A stretch of 64,000 nucleotides of DNA from Batillaria attramentaria (Eukaryota; Mollusca; Gastropoda; Batillariidae), in the NCBI GenBank assembly GCA_018292915.2, contig JACVVK020000195.1, forward strand, positions 293,501 to 357,500, written 5' to 3'. Below the pieces are notes generated by a model. The model worked only from the letters and a program-made list of their open reading frames with translations, searched no databases and had not been told where the DNA came from. Position 1 is the stretch's first letter, and every line of letters starts with the position of its first letter. Below, one piece after another: positions 27,828-57,039 of this stretch. Made by a program: the position numbers and the translations under genes.

Positions 27828-30781
27828 ATATATTACACACAAAGACGGAGCGAGGGGAAGAGAGAGTAAGCATCGTCTGGAAAGTGTTTACCCAGCAAGA
27901 AAGATACGGTCATACAATCAGTCACGATTATCACAAATGGTATTACGGGAGTGGGATTTTTTCCTTGGGGGGGGGGGGGGGGTAAACTACACTGTTTCAC
28001 TGCCGGTCTGTCAGTAACCATCAACATCAGAGAGAGAGAGAGAGAATGAAGCTCAAAATGCATGTACCTCTGAATGTGCATGCAGTCTCTTACTCTCGGC
28101 CCGTGCCCTATTTCACTGGATTACGCAGAGCACGCCTATTCAAAAGGAAAAGTGCACCCCCATCAGGCCCATGTTTAAGAAATGTTCAACAATGTAGCCT
28201 ACAAAGGAGTTATTGCGGGTGCACGTTAATAAACACACTCCCTGGCCCAACCCCTGCCATTACCACACATGTGTGACGACAACACGCCTTTCACATGTCT
28301 TATACGCACCTTATTCCATGATTACTGGGCTTCATAGTGGGCAACCGTTTCCTGCACTGTCAGTATTCCTTACAGATTTCGAAACTGAGGGTCACACTGA
28401 CCATCTGTGTCAAATTCAGAGGGTCATTTTGTAAAAACTAAAATCAGTGAAGTACAGCCTCAAAATCTCTGCGTAAGATTCTGAGATCTCTGTGCAAACG
28501 ATGCAGATAAATATCTATATGGTGCGTAATAAGGAACACTGCTGTACAGCTGCGCTTGTGAGTGCACGTCTTGGCTACGTAGAGTTCTGAATGCAGTACA
28601 TTGACACCTGCCAGCCACGCAAACATGGAATGAAATGGCCCGAAGCTCTACTAGTCAATGTATGACAGAAAACACTACCGGAAACCCTGCGTTTTCTTTC
28701 GCCTTTAGCCTTCTGTGTATGAAAAGTACAGTTCTGATTGCAAATGCAATACACCAGTGTTCCTTAGAGCTTACAAAACGGAGGGTCACTTTGACCATCT
28801 CTCTCAAATTCAGAGGGACATTTTGTAAACTCAGTTACGTACAGCCTAAAAATCTCTGCTTCAGATTCTGAAATCTCTGTTTCAAATGACGCACATGTAT
28901 AATTATGTGCTTAATAAGGAACACTTTTCACTGACGTCTGACTGCCAAGCAAACATTTAATGAAATGACCCAAAGCTCTGCTAGTCAATGTATGACAGAA
29001 ACACTACCAGCTGTCCCTTTCTTCATAAAGCCTTTCGTCTTCTGCTGGCTTAGTGCTAGCCTGTGATTTTAAGACGCTGTAACTGTGCAGGTGCCTAAAC
29101 AGTCGTGTGTAAGGTGCCACCAAAACAGCGCAGAACGCGGAGTGAGCCTAGATAAACTGGAAGACATCCGACTTAGACATCTGACTTTAATTCTATCCAA
29201 AGCAAGGATATAAACCAAGAGTATGAGATGTTGTTCAAGAACTGGCTTGGAACAAAGCCTCACGCTTCAGTACCAATTCTGAATTGGCACAACGGCGGAG
29301 CGGGCCTCCCCAGAGCACGCATTTTTAGGCAATCAAGAAACAGACCAAACTGCTGCGGTTGGAAGGACCCACAAGCTTAACAAACAGCAACAAAGAAAAC
29401 TCGCTGCTTATAGGGGCAACCTACATGCCGAGAGAGTGCAACCCTCTTATCTTTTTAAATCTAAAGGCACATCTGTTGATCAAGTACTGGTATTTAGTGT
29501 ATAATGTGTGTAATGTCCTGATTAACAGTGCAACTGCTTTTTTTTGGGGGGGGGGACTGGTCCGTGGATTGTGTTTATTGTTGTCTGTGTTTTTAACAAA
29601 CTACGTGTTTGTCAGTTTTCCTTTTTCATTCTGTTGAGTCAATTTAAAGTGTTCTTCAGACTGTCTTTTAGTTTTATGTGATTAAAAAAAAAAATCATTG
29701 TTGTTTGTCGTTTTCATGTATCTTGTATTGTAAGACACTTGGAGTCTGCTCTCTGGAAGGCCAGGAGCCCTAAAAATTAATTTTATCATCATCATCATCA
29801 GTATTATTATTAGTGATGTACTAGATCTATGCAGTTACAGGGCTGAATCCTTGGGAACTATACCACTATTAACAGGACAACTGTCCTGGTTGACTGTAAA
29901 AATATTGGACCTGTCGGGGCTGTCCTGAATACTGTCCACTCTGGCACAGAAATGATAGAAATGTCAGATTACTCACGAATGCCGACATACGCCCACTTTT
30001 GTAAGAAGTAAATTGTAATCGATCATTTTGAAAATGAGTCAGTCAACGACTAATGTCCAACGGATATCATATGGTATGAGGCCTGCAGTTTGTGTTGTGA
30101 ACATTTCTTATCATATCCAACACATTTCTGACAGATCCGTAGCAAACTGCCGACTATGTAGCCAAGGGAAGGAAGTGGGTCCTCTGCAACAGGGATGGCT
30201 GAAAGGTCGGTAGGGCTAACACGTCTAGAGGCACACACTGAATTTAAGAACGAGAACCATGTTGTGCTTCAACGAAGTCACGCTTACCAGCAACCTGTAC
30301 AGCAAAAACTAAATAAATTACAACAGCAGCAATGAAGCGGGAGGGGGAGGGGAGAGGAGGGTGCACTCCTGAGCCACCATCTGAGAGCTGCACTATGTAC
30401 TAAAACAGTAACAAGTCATACCCAACATTTTTATTACTGACAAGTCGTAGTATTTCCGACTGAATGGAAGTAGCAGAAAAAAGTATTAAAAACATTTGTG
30501 TGTGTGTGTGTGCTTGTGTTTATTTTAATCTTACAGACAACATTACTTGATGAACGAGTGAACAAAAGCGCATCAGAGAAACAGAGATCTATACAGGGAG
30601 TTAGAGAGTGTGAGAACAGAAAAGTTTTAACACACAGGTCAATTTTCCAACACACCATTGCCACAAGTACAGTACAACATAACTAAGGAAAACTAGGAAG
30701 AACAAGAAAATACACTAAAGAGAGAGAGAGAGAGAGCTCTCGACGAGAGAGAGAGCTCTCGACGAGAGAGAGAGAGAGAGA

Positions 30782-30839
<58 letters not shown>

Positions 30840-33184
30840 CGAGAGAGAGAGAGCGAGATACGAGAGAGAGAGAGAGAGAGAGACGAGAGAGAGAGAGAGA
30901 GAGAGCGGGGACAGAGTGTATTAGAAGTGTTTAAAGAAGCAGTCCCGCCCCCACTGGTGCTGCTTGATGTCTGTGGGTGATGAAAGAGAGGGAAAGAGAA
31001 GGGATGCCTGGCCCTGCCTTGAACATGTGTGAAAAGGGAATCCCTGTATTGACAGAGTCTGGATATATTCCTGAGGAAGTCTGAGGATCAAACCCAGGTC
31101 AGCAAAAGTCACAGCCAGTTTCACATTTTACCTTCACAGTGAAAGTCAAAGATGGACAGACGCTGCCCAAATCATAGTGTTGTGATTGTTTGCTTAGCCT
31201 TTTTTTTTTTTTTTAAATTTGTTTCTGTTTCACTCAAGCAAGAAAAAAAAAAAAAGGGAAAGAAGGAAGTTTATTTCATTTTCAATGTGAAAGTTTTCGT
31301 GACTGACCTTAGTTCATAACACACACACACAGGGAAACATGGCTATAAATTTGGCCTGACACAAGTGAGAATGTCTCAGTGAGATAATTATTATAATGTT
31401 CTATTACAATCATTATTATCATCTTAATTTTTATGGTCAACTATTGTACATTACACAGAAGCCAGATAAGTGACCAACCGCTACTCTGCTACTACATGTT
31501 GTACTTAGTACTAGCGGAAAAGGACATCATATTTAATATTAAAAAATAAATAAAAAATCTTGGGAGGGGGGGGGGGGGGAGAATCTGGTAAAAAGTGCTA
31601 TTGTTTCCACTTCATGAAAAAATCATTGCTCAGCGACAGCTTAGTGGAGTGTCTCTAGGGGCTGTATTGATTTGAATGAATCAATGTTGCCAAGCCTACT
31701 GCCCTGTGAATCACAGTCAAATACTGGTGATTCACAGTCATTGTGAAAGCTCACCACTATTTGATTCACTCAAAAGCTATGCCATCCTATCTTACATTCG
31801 CAGCAAGTGCCTTCACTGCTAGAACCTATTCTGAGTGACCACCCCTTTTAAGAGACCACCTCTCTATAATTATATATGGTGATGTTCATCTACTGTATAG
31901 AGTGTACATGTATACAAACTTGAAGGACACTATCATCTTAAGGAACTGTTACACTAACAGTATACAGTACTGGGAAATGAAAGCTATTGTTTTCATGATC
32001 TGAGTTTCATGTATGCAAAATTATGTTCCTGTTGGATTATCTGTACATGTATAGTGTGTATGTCACACACAGTGACACATGCTATTCTTCTACTGCCAAT
32101 TCTGGTTTCTGAATTGTGTGTACATGTACTGTATGCACTATGGACAGTTGCTCTCGGTCATGAGTGTGCTGCAGGGTTAGCACAGTGACCTATTATACGT
32201 ATACAGATGACCATCAACAATAAGTAAGTGCACAGGAAGTCTCTGTCATGAGTGTACACTGGTTAAATGGAAACTAGTGACTAAATCACCAGTACTCGAA
32301 CCAATTAAATACTCTCAAAAGGCAATACTGTCCTTTAGGGATTTCTTTTTTCCCCCAGGAGGGGGTGGGGGGGGGTGTCTGTGAGCTAAGCATGAAATCA
32401 AGTTGAAGCCAAACTGTACCTGTCCAGATAGAATGTGTGAACAACAGTATGCATTGCATGTGCTAACATTATGAACTTTGCAATACAAATTCCTGACGGG
32501 TACACACACACACCCCATCACGTTCTGCAAAACCCTTTGACCTTTGACACACTTTGGCGCAACAAGACGGCAAGTACGGTCCGCTCAGGACACACTGCCT
32601 GATCTGCCTCGGCTTTTGACAGGGAAGGAAACGAATACATGGCCCTACTGACAGTGAAACTTATAATTCACAACGCCTTCGTTATGCAGCAAAACAGACG
32701 CCTGATTGATACCTTTCAATAATTCTAGCGACTGCAACTAGAGAGCAGGTGTGCTCGCAAGGGTTGTTTTTTTCTTTCTTTCAAAGAGCCTTCTGCTACG
32801 GTCGTTATGTGACTTGCATGCGGCCGGTAACATTACCAACCTCACGTTCCAAGAAAAACTAAAACGACATATGATCGTTTGATCACTTTTGCGGCACTTT
32901 CATCTGAAAGTTTCCGTACACAAATAAGTAACGAGCGTACATGCAGCTAAACACAAGTGCAGTTGAAAGAACTTTTGACAGAAAGGGGGAACTCACTGTG
33001 TGTGACAAAGGTAGTCAAGAGCCCACTGCAAACTTTCGCCTTCAATCTCTGAAGGTTCCAATAAGTAAGAGACGTGGCGGACTGAAGAGTCACCCTTTTG
33101 TGAATATGGTTCCTCCACGTCCCGACAGAACCGCTCCAAAAACCGTTTGAAGGTAGATATTTCATTCTCAAAGGCATCATCCAT
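6967..33184 (-). CDS. PP2C-family Ser/Thr phosphatase, PPM1E/PPM1F (POPX) type, seven exons
   Basis: Metal-dependent PPM phosphatase. Vertebrate PPM1E/PPM1F dephosphorylate PAK kinases and CaM kinases. Exons on the minus strand: 33184-32997, 12940-12813, 11249-11047, 10581-10393, 9318-9175, 8546-8450, 8129-6967. All junctions are GT-AG with matching phases, and the sum is 2112 nt (703 aa plus stop). Motifs in order: [10 protein letters not shown] at about residues 151-160, FDGHGG at 184-189, SGTTG at 240-244, GWLGDSQ at 257-263, WRVNG plus VSRAIG near 304-317, CDGLWDV at 347-353, and [11 protein letters not shown] at about 390-400. The metal-binding acidic residues of the fold are therefore present. 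[13 protein letters not shown] and the spacing to FDGHGG match PPM1F more closely than PPM1A or PPM1D. The start at 33184 is the first Met after an in-frame stop. The N-terminus (1-105) has weak similarity to the POPX helical region. A tail of about 300 residues follows the catalytic domain. The first intron is 20 kb. Not separable here: PPM1E versus PPM1F; a single invertebrate co-orthologue is likely. Confidence 0.93.
8787..8930 (-). mobile_element. tRNA-derived SINE (family A), in a phosphatase intron
   Basis: Read on the minus strand: a tRNA-like head with A box (GGGTGGTCGAATGGTAGAGC), B box GAGTTCGATCCCGG, a body containing TTTGTGCTGGCTTTTTCAT, and an end reading AACGTTAAACCCCCAAACACCCACCC. 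It is flanked by a perfect 13-bp duplication CCATATGAGGATA at 8773-8785 and 8931-8943, so it is a retroposed insertion. This copy lacks the GATATCACC-GTGGTGG segment seen in others. Confidence 0.92.
9805..10307. mobile_element. Non-autonomous DNA transposon with CAGTGATCATTTT inverted ends
   Basis: A 503-bp interval with perfect 13-bp terminal inverted repeats (CAGTGATCATTTT at 9805-9817, AAAATGATCACTG at 10295-10307). It is flanked by the direct repeat TACTCT (9799-9804 and 10308-10313). Inside it has an internally repeated ATGGGTCATT / ATGGGCCATTT motif and no coding capacity. A CAGTG-type end suggests hAT, but the visible target duplication is 6 bp rather than 8. Confidence 0.7.
10843..10881. 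repeat. (GT)n microsatellite followed by poly(G)
   Basis: GT dinucleotide run ending in a G-rich stretch, in the intron between exons 3 and 4 of the phosphatase. Confidence 0.9.
13368..13450 (-). mobile_element. 3' tail of a LINE (L2/CR1-like), (ATT)n end
   Basis: On the minus strand the sequence runs AGCGCTTAGAACTGCCTTAT, then CAGCGCTATATAAATAAA, then (TTA)n. The 'agcgctta...gcgctatataaat' module followed by a trinucleotide tail is the common 3' end of L2/CR1-type LINEs in marine invertebrates. Only about 80 bp survive and no protein frame is left. Confidence 0.6.
13535..13613. repeat. (AT)n(GT)n compound microsatellite
   Basis: A TATA run followed by about 30 GT units. Confidence 0.95.
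14280..14440. mobile_element. Foldback MITE, Tc1/mariner-like, 72-bp arms
   Basis: A 161-bp near-perfect palindrome. Arms 14280-14351 and 14369-14440 match at 70 of 72 positions around a 17-nt loop. The ends are TGTTACAGTCAAAGCTGG and its complement, flanked by TA on both sides (14278-14279, 14441-14442), as expected for a Tc1/mariner-type insertion. It has no coding capacity. Because the left flank is an AT microsatellite, the TA duplication alone is weak evidence. Confidence 0.8.
15181..15416 (+). repeat. Left G/C-rich inverted arm (pairs with 16766-17000)
   Basis: Contains repeated GGTCCCCC blocks at irregular 20-40-nt spacing. The reverse complement recurs at 16766-17000 with only a handful of differences. 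On the minus strand both arms encode similar-looking peptides, a side effect of the duplication rather than evidence of a gene. Confidence 0.92.
16061..16180 (+). repeat. Exact tandem duplication of a 60-bp unit with a central CACGTG near-palindrome
   Basis: Two identical 60-bp copies, 16061-16120 and 16121-16180. Each contains TTGACACGAGTCACGTGACG followed by TGTCAA, a near-palindrome centred on CACGTG. The end of the unit (TGGCGACCGT and the following TTTCTCATCCCACAAAA) recurs a third time at 16294-16323. Confidence 0.95.
16221..16414. repeat. Palindrome with about 72-bp arms and a 50-nt spacer
   Basis: Arms 16221-16292 and 16343-16414 are reverse complements; the visible difference is GATTTAAC against GTTCAATC. 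The spacer holds another copy of the GGCGACCGTTTTCTCATCCC segment that precedes the left arm, so it looks like a duplicated, inverted end. It lies inside the 15170-17571 element. Confidence 0.9.
16500..16727. repeat. (GT)n, (GCGT)n and (GA)n compound microsatellite
   Basis: A long GT run with GCGT interruptions, then a GA run near 16690-16727, inside the hAT-like element. Confidence 0.95.
16766..17000 (-). repeat. Right G-rich inverted arm (pairs with 15181-15416)
   Basis: Reverse-complement copy of the left arm. On the plus strand it shows at least seven GGGGGACC-type blocks, so strong G-quadruplex or foldback potential is expected. Confidence 0.92.
17190..17365 (-). mobile_element. tRNA-derived SINE (family A), nested in the hAT-like element
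   Basis: Full-length family A copy on the minus strand, with the head CCGGGGTGGCCGAATGGTAG, a loop region around AGAGCGTTGGACTTCCAACT, and the GATATC...GTTGGAAAAGGACGTTAAA body. It is flanked by a perfect 14-bp duplication TGTTCAGCCAACAA (17176-17189 and 17366-17379). Its insertion post-dates the surrounding AACCGGTT-rich DNA. Confidence 0.95.
18481..20363. mobile_element. Non-autonomous hAT-like element, about 1.9 kb, internally repeated
   Basis: The ends are AGGGGTGCTAG (left) and CTGGCACCCCT (right), a clear inverted pair. The 8-bp flanks AACTATAC (18473-18480) and GACTATAC (20364-20371) differ at one base. A segment of about 70 bp (TTTTGCGGTTA...AAGTGTTTCTA...GAGGCCATTGCAACTT) occurs twice in the same orientation, near 18665-18735 and 20100-20167. 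Left and right parts both carry AATCGGAATGC / AATCGGAAATC motifs. It contains a 37-nt poly(G) at 18592-18628 and GGGGCGGAGCCCTGC / GGGGGGCAACGCCCCCC hairpins. No transposase is visible. Confidence 0.68.
21011..21151. repeat. (GT)n ... (GT)n(GC)n microsatellite
   Basis: Two GT runs separated by about 40 nt; the second passes into a GC alternation (potential Z-DNA) and abuts the 36-bp hairpin at 21153. Confidence 0.93.
21153..21225. repeat. Perfect 36-bp inverted repeat with a single-base centre
   Basis: The arms 21153-21188 and 21190-21225 are exact reverse complements around G21189, giving an almost loop-less hairpin. The arms start ACTGCCAGTTTTGGTGTGAG. No terminal-repeat or target-duplication signature was found. 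Confidence 0.96.
21779..22062. mobile_element. MITE of the GGGCCCGTATGTAAAA family, copy 1
   Basis: Begins GGGCCCCGTATGTAAAAGTC and ends CTTTTACATACAAGCCCT, an inverted pair, with inner parts GGTTAGGGCTTTTAGCCCCG and GTGGGTTAAATTAACCTC. It shares the internal block TTCTTTTGTCCTAGTCTGGG and the ends with copies at 42310-42581 and 60492-60743. No convincing target duplication was seen. Confidence 0.82.
22246..22288. repeat. (GA)n microsatellite
   Basis: About 20 GA units; a second GA run followed by CA units lies at 22517-22620. Confidence 0.95.
22850..22913. repeat. (GT)n microsatellite
   Basis: About 32 uninterrupted GT units. Confidence 0.97.
23787..23838. repeat. Poly(C) 34 nt followed by (AC)n
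   Basis: An uninterrupted run of 34 C at 23787-23820, then AC units. Confidence 0.95.
24020..24385 (+). repeat. Imperfect tandem duplication, unit about 160-205 bp
   Basis: CTTCATCGTGAATTACTCCT and the next 40 nt occur at about 24021-24081 and 24180-24241. The CCCAGGAATTGACAGAAAA...GAATGCCATCTGGA segment follows in both. The second copy carries about 50 extra bases (24242-24291), so one copy has an indel. Confidence 0.88.
25058..25250. repeat. Poly(G), (CT)n and (CA)n low-complexity cluster
   Basis: A 24-nt G run at 25058-25081, then CT units from about 25166 passing into CA units up to 25250. Confidence 0.93.
26354..27030 (+). mobile_element. 5'-truncated non-LTR retrotransposon (RTE-like), C-terminal reverse transcriptase part
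   Basis: Open frame 26354-27019 (221 codons) matches the C-terminal end of endonuclease/reverse-transcriptase LINE proteins: [81 protein letters not shown]. The catalytic fingers and palm upstream are missing. It ends in a (TAAG)n tail. A perfect 15-bp duplication AGTCCCGAATATTCT lies at 26339-26353 and 27031-27045. The apparent start codon is therefore just the truncation point and the fragment is dead. It lies in intron 1 of the phosphatase. Confidence 0.95.
27773..27823. repeat. (CA)n microsatellite
   Basis: About 25 CA units. Confidence 0.96.
28360..29017 (+). repeat. Diverged tandem duplication, unit about 330-390 bp
   Basis: Copy 1 (about 28360-28690) and copy 2 (about 28755-29017) share GAGGGTCAC.TGACCATCT, AAATTCAGAGGG.CATTTTGT, TACAGCCT.AAAATCTCTGC, TTAATAAGGAACACT-like and CTAGTCAATGTATGACAGAA blocks in the same order. 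Point differences and small indels are numerous, so the duplication is old. Confidence 0.85.
29690..29818 (+). mobile_element. Probable LINE 3' tail ending in (ATC)n(ATT)n
   Basis: The segment TATCTTGTATTGTAAGACAC followed by TTGGAGTCTGCTCTCTGGAA, then TTTTATCATCATCATCATC and ATTATTATT, resembles the terminal part of CR1/L2-type elements, which end in trinucleotide repeats. No protein-coding remnant is visible, so the call rests on the tail only. Confidence 0.35.
30719..30907. repeat. (GA)n array interspersed with CGAGA units
   Basis: About 190 bp of nearly pure purine on the plus strand, with repeated GACGAGAGAGA and CTCTCGACGAGAGAG inverted motifs near its left end. Confidence 0.95.
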
Positions 33185-33245
33185 CCCGGTGACAAGCTTC
33201 GCAAACCATACTAAAGCCAGAGGATCTTATGTGCTCATCAAACCG

Positions 33246-33295
33246 TGACGTCATAGAAACCTGTGCTCTTTATAGTTACTTCCTCTTTTCCCGCG
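33246..33295. promoter_or_regulatory. CRE and E2F-like sites upstream of the phosphatase start
   Basis: A perfect palindromic CRE, TGACGTCA, lies at 33246-33253 and an E2F-type TTTTCCCGCG at 33286-33295. They sit 60-110 bp upstream of the phosphatase start codon (33184, minus). The RAD51C start (34141, plus) is 956 bp away in the opposite direction. The layout is that of a head-to-head gene pair; whether the interval drives both genes is inference. Confidence 0.5.
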
Positions 33296-33744
33296 TTTTG
33301 AGAGGAGATCGAAAGTACCGGGGTACTGTCTCTGTCACTTTCTCCGTCCGTCTCGCTCTCTGTCTGTACACTTTTGGCTTCCTAATCCTACACAGCTTCT
33401 CATAGTTAAACCTGGGGGTTTCTTTGACACAATGTTCACTGGACAGCTTGCAGAGCCACACACACTCATGCGAGCGCGCATACACACACATACACGGTTA
33501 GAGCGTAGGTTCTCAGTTGTGTCCCGTCGTGGAACGCCGAAATTGAGTAGCTGACATCCGTAATGAATGGACAGATAACTGAGCTCCTGCTTCTCTGTGA
33601 AATGAGTAAAACGTAATTTGTATATATATATATATAAAGTGCACCAAATTGGTATGCCGTCCACATGTTTGCAGCCACCAGCAAAAAGTTACACTGCGTG
33701 TATGTGCAGTCATGTCGGCCCTCAGCGCTGGATGTTGCCAGTGC

Positions 33745-33920
33745 AGAGTGGATGGGTGGGTGTTTAAAGTTTTCAGTTGTCCGGCATTGCGAGAGTGATT
33801 TCAAAGACAGGGGCACTGGGAAGAGCCTCTACAAATTTTCGCTCTATTTTGGTTCAAACCTGCAACAGGCTTCGCATTTCAGGTCTGACGCTCCTATGTT
33901 GAACCACCTGAAACCGCCCC
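33745..33920 (-). mobile_element. Diverged tRNA-headed SINE relic (family A-like)
   Basis: On the plus strand it shows GGTGGGTGTTTAAAGTTTTC, ATTTCAAAGACAGGGGCA, ...GGTTCAAACCTGCAACAGGC and TTGAACCACCTGAAACC, the same order as family A SINEs read backwards (tail, GATATCAAAGAC block, B box, A box). It differs at many positions and has a different tRNA-like head, so it is old or belongs to a sister family. Confidence 0.45.
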
Positions 33921-34140
33921 CCGCCCCGCCCCTGGCCCTGGCCTGCCCCACCTCACCTCTTGAAAACTTTCCCCAGGTGCAACAGTAGAATATAGTTTTA
34001 ACAGTAGAATGTAGAGTCGCAATACATTACTCATCAATGTTATAAATGTTTGTATTGCAGCACTGACGCACAGTACAAATAGGATGGGGAACTGGCACAG
34101 GTGAGAAGTTTAATGACAGGACTCAAAGGCCAGAACAAAC

Positions 34141-40529
<6,389 letters not shown>

Positions 40530-41060
40530 CTGTGGATAGTGATAATGGGGGGGGGGGGGGGGGGGGGGAACTTGCCTAACTGTGGATAACGAGGTTGGTT
40601 GTGAACTGAATGCAACCACAGTCTGGTTTTGATTACAGGTGTGTATTCCATGATAACGAGGCCTCATAGAAGACAACTCTGCCATGAAATGGCAAGAAGT
40701 GATTTCAAGATGAAAGACATTGGTCTTTTTCCTCAGTGGTACAATGTTGGACACTGCCAGATTTGTGAGCATGGAAGTGTTTGAATGTGGCCTTTAACAC
40801 ACAGCAGCACTACCAGGCTGTTCTGTTCATCTCAGCTGACGAGACAGACTATATAATAATGGAAAACTTAGGTGTAGGTGTGAAAGTGAAGCAGTATTTG
40901 AATGGAAGGAAAGCGTCTAGTAGAATGACAATACACAGCCAACTACGTCCATTTTTGCCACCTTTCGGTGTGATTTATTTACAGTTGTTGTGCCTGATGG
41001 CAATGGTAGTATTGGTACTCATTTATTTTGCCAATAAAATGTTAAAGCATTTTTGAGTCT
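40530..41060 (+). other. RAD51C 3' UTR
   Basis: Follows the TGA at 40527-40529. Contains a poly(G) run near 40547-40568 and ends shortly after the AATAAA at 41033-41038. Cleavage is inferred near 41050-41060, followed by a TTGTGTG stretch. Confidence 0.75.
41022..41038. terminator. Bidirectional poly(A) signals of the convergent RAD51C and CFAP119-like genes
   Basis: AATAAA on the plus strand lies at 41033-41038 and AATAAA on the minus strand at 41027-41022 (TTTATT on plus). The first is about 500 bp past the RAD51C stop, the second about 105 bp past the CFAP119-like stop (41132). Usual cleavage distances imply that the two 3' UTRs overlap by a few tens of bases. Confidence 0.7.
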
Positions 41061-41131
41061 TTGCATTGTGTGAACAAGAAGAAGAAGAACAAATCCTTGC
41101 TGTGTCCTGTCCATGGTCTAGAAAGTTCCGT

Positions 41132-54784
<13,653 letters not shown>

Positions 54785-54928
54785 CTTCCACACCCACCGG
54801 AACTCGACTGATTAGTGTAGATTGATCACCTCCTCCTTCCCATCATCAGAGTCATTTTCTTCCAATTCTTCTACATGCCCGAAGGAATCAGGAAAACCGC
54901 CGTCCAAATCTACGAATCTTGCCACACT

Positions 54929-55012
54929 CTAATCTTTACTTTCTGCACCATTCCCCGGAATATTGAACAAAATTCCACGATTATCCCCATTACGTAATGA
55001 TCGCGCCGCCAT
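54929..55012 (-). promoter_or_regulatory. Possible CFAP119 transcription start with YY1-type ATGGCGGC and a 27-codon upstream frame
   Basis: On the minus strand the sequence AACAAGATGGCGGCGCG (ATG at 55012) matches the YY1 element common at housekeeping start sites. The ATG opens a 27-codon frame (MAARSLRNGDN...) ending at 54929. It lies about 230 bp upstream of the modelled CFAP119 start. It may be a 5' UTR frame, or a short first exon using the GTAAAG at about 54939 as donor. Confidence 0.4.
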
Positions 55013-56153
55013 CTTGTTGATACGAAAATCTAAAGCAGATTTTCACACGAACATTTATAGAAACTTAAAACCACTAGTAGATAAATATTGCTGTTTGATG
55101 TGAGGAGCGAGACCGCGTCCTTCGACTTTGCGAAACTATTCAGAATATCCCAGGTCAGTAAACCACTGAATATTTCGCTAACGTCATATTTTGAGAAAAT
55201 TGAATCTCGCCTGCCAAAGTCGCTGACGTGTTCTACACGTTTGCTGAGGAAGCAATAGACAAGAAATGCAGTAATTCTGAGTTATACAAACGCCACCAGC
55301 GACATTGTGAAGTACAATCCGGGAGCAGTATGTTACTGGTATGAGTGATCGAGTGCGAACATTTCAAGATAATAGATAGATCTGGTTCCTGCCTGGTCTG
55401 CACAATTTAGTAACTGCAGACATGTATCCGTAAAGGCTTTCTTTGAAACTTGAAGCAGGCTTTTCAGTTCTAGCATTTAAAGATCTAAAACCACTCTAGT
55501 CAATGTCCTAAAATAGTCGGCTGCTAAGACAAAGGTATCAGTGACGCGACGTTACTTTGCTTGTAGGCTCACACGCTTCCTTGTCGGACTCAGACGACAA
55601 TCTCAGTCTGTCTAAACTGACAGATATCATATTGTTTTGAAATAAAGGGGGAAAATGGACGTTCAAATACAGTACACTCAAACACACTGCTTACCTTCAA
55701 CCACGACGAAGAAATCACAACGCGGATTGAGACTGATTGAGGAAGTATCCGTGTTAGTATCCTTTCGTGGAAAATGTCGCAGGAAAGTGCGCGCGGGTTG
55801 GTGTGAGGGCAATTGGGAGATTATTAAAACATGGAAGATAACTCTGAAATAACAATGAGTTCATTCCCTTCAGTTTTCGCCGTGCGCCATAAGGGATCCC
55901 ATTCTAACTTCCGCAGACGGCCGGTTGAAGCCGTGAACATTTCAATCAAGTTCAGCTATAAACATCATCGTACAGCTTAGGTACGCTGTCAGTTTTCTTA
56001 TATTAGCCTGACGTTTTCCTGTGCCATAGCCACCACGAAAAAAATGTAGCCACCAAAAAGTTTCTTCGCTTGGATCCCTGACCCAGGATGTGTCTTCCCC
56101 GAACACTCATGGGTTAGCCCGGACTAGCTGGCTGTGTGCGTGTGTATGATTTA

Positions 56154-56156
<3 letters not shown>

Positions 56157-56220
<64 letters not shown>
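56157..56220. repeat. (GT)n(GA)n microsatellite
   Basis: About 26 GT units followed by GA units. Confidence 0.95.
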
Positions 56221-56343
56221 TCTACGCAGAGGAAAAAATGAATTAAACGCACTGAAACCTGGTTAGGGTCAGGCGTCACACAGCCGGTGTTAGGCTGTTT
56301 AATTTTTTTTCCCTCGCTTGTTGAAAGTAACAGCCTGGTTCTG

Positions 56344-56511
56344 GGTGGGTGGGTTTTTAAGTGTTTAACGTCCTTTTCCACCACGTGTGCGTGATATCAA
56401 AGACGGAGCAACGAGAAAAAGGCCTGCACAAATATTTGGCCCCACCGGGATTCGAACTCACGACCCGAGCATTGAGAGTCCAGCTCTCTACCATTCGGCT
56501 ACACCGGCTCC
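56344..56511 (-). mobile_element. tRNA-derived SINE (family A)
   Basis: Minus-strand copy; head GGAGCCGGTGTAGCCGAATG, B box GAGTTCGAATCCCGG, body GTGCAGGCCTTTTTCTCGTT, end CACGTGGTGGAAAAGGACGT. Flanks CAGCCTGGTTCTG (56331-56343) and CAGCCTGGTGCTG (56512-56524) form a 13-bp target duplication with one difference. Confidence 0.93.
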
Positions 56512-56736
56512 CAGCCTGGTGCTGACTGCCTTGCGCATATACTGTATATGCATACCTACAGGTGGATTGTACCTCGATATGTCGTACCATGATGGTGAAC
56601 TACATGCATCTGAACGAACAATGAGAAACGCTCTTTGCAAAGTAACTGTTCATACCTCGCCGCATAAAAAAGAAAAAAAAGTGTATAAAAAAAATTCCTC
56701 GGTACGCACAGTATGCCATAAAAGTCAGAAAACGAT

Positions 56737-56789
56737 GGTATGGTATGGTATGGTATGGTATGGTATGGTATGGTATGGTATGGTATGGT
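56737..56789. repeat. (GGTAT)n pentanucleotide repeat, about ten copies
   Basis: Uninterrupted TGGTA/GGTAT units, the only sizeable pentanucleotide array in the window. Confidence 0.97.
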
Positions 56790-57039
56790 TCTCCACGCCA
56801 CACATACACGTCACATACCCGTACACTCAAGGCGCCGCACGGTTGGAGTACAAAGCTGTGAAAGCCTGCTGCTTCTAAGAGCTACGCTTACGAACAAACC
56901 TCCATCCTGCTATTCACTCTAGTGCGTGCGACATTTTTATTATTTTTTTTCCGACGCCACCGGCCACAACCTACTAACTCTTCTTCGAAAGATGGACGTG
57001 GGATGGTTACCCTGCACACCTGTTAACCATAACACTCAC

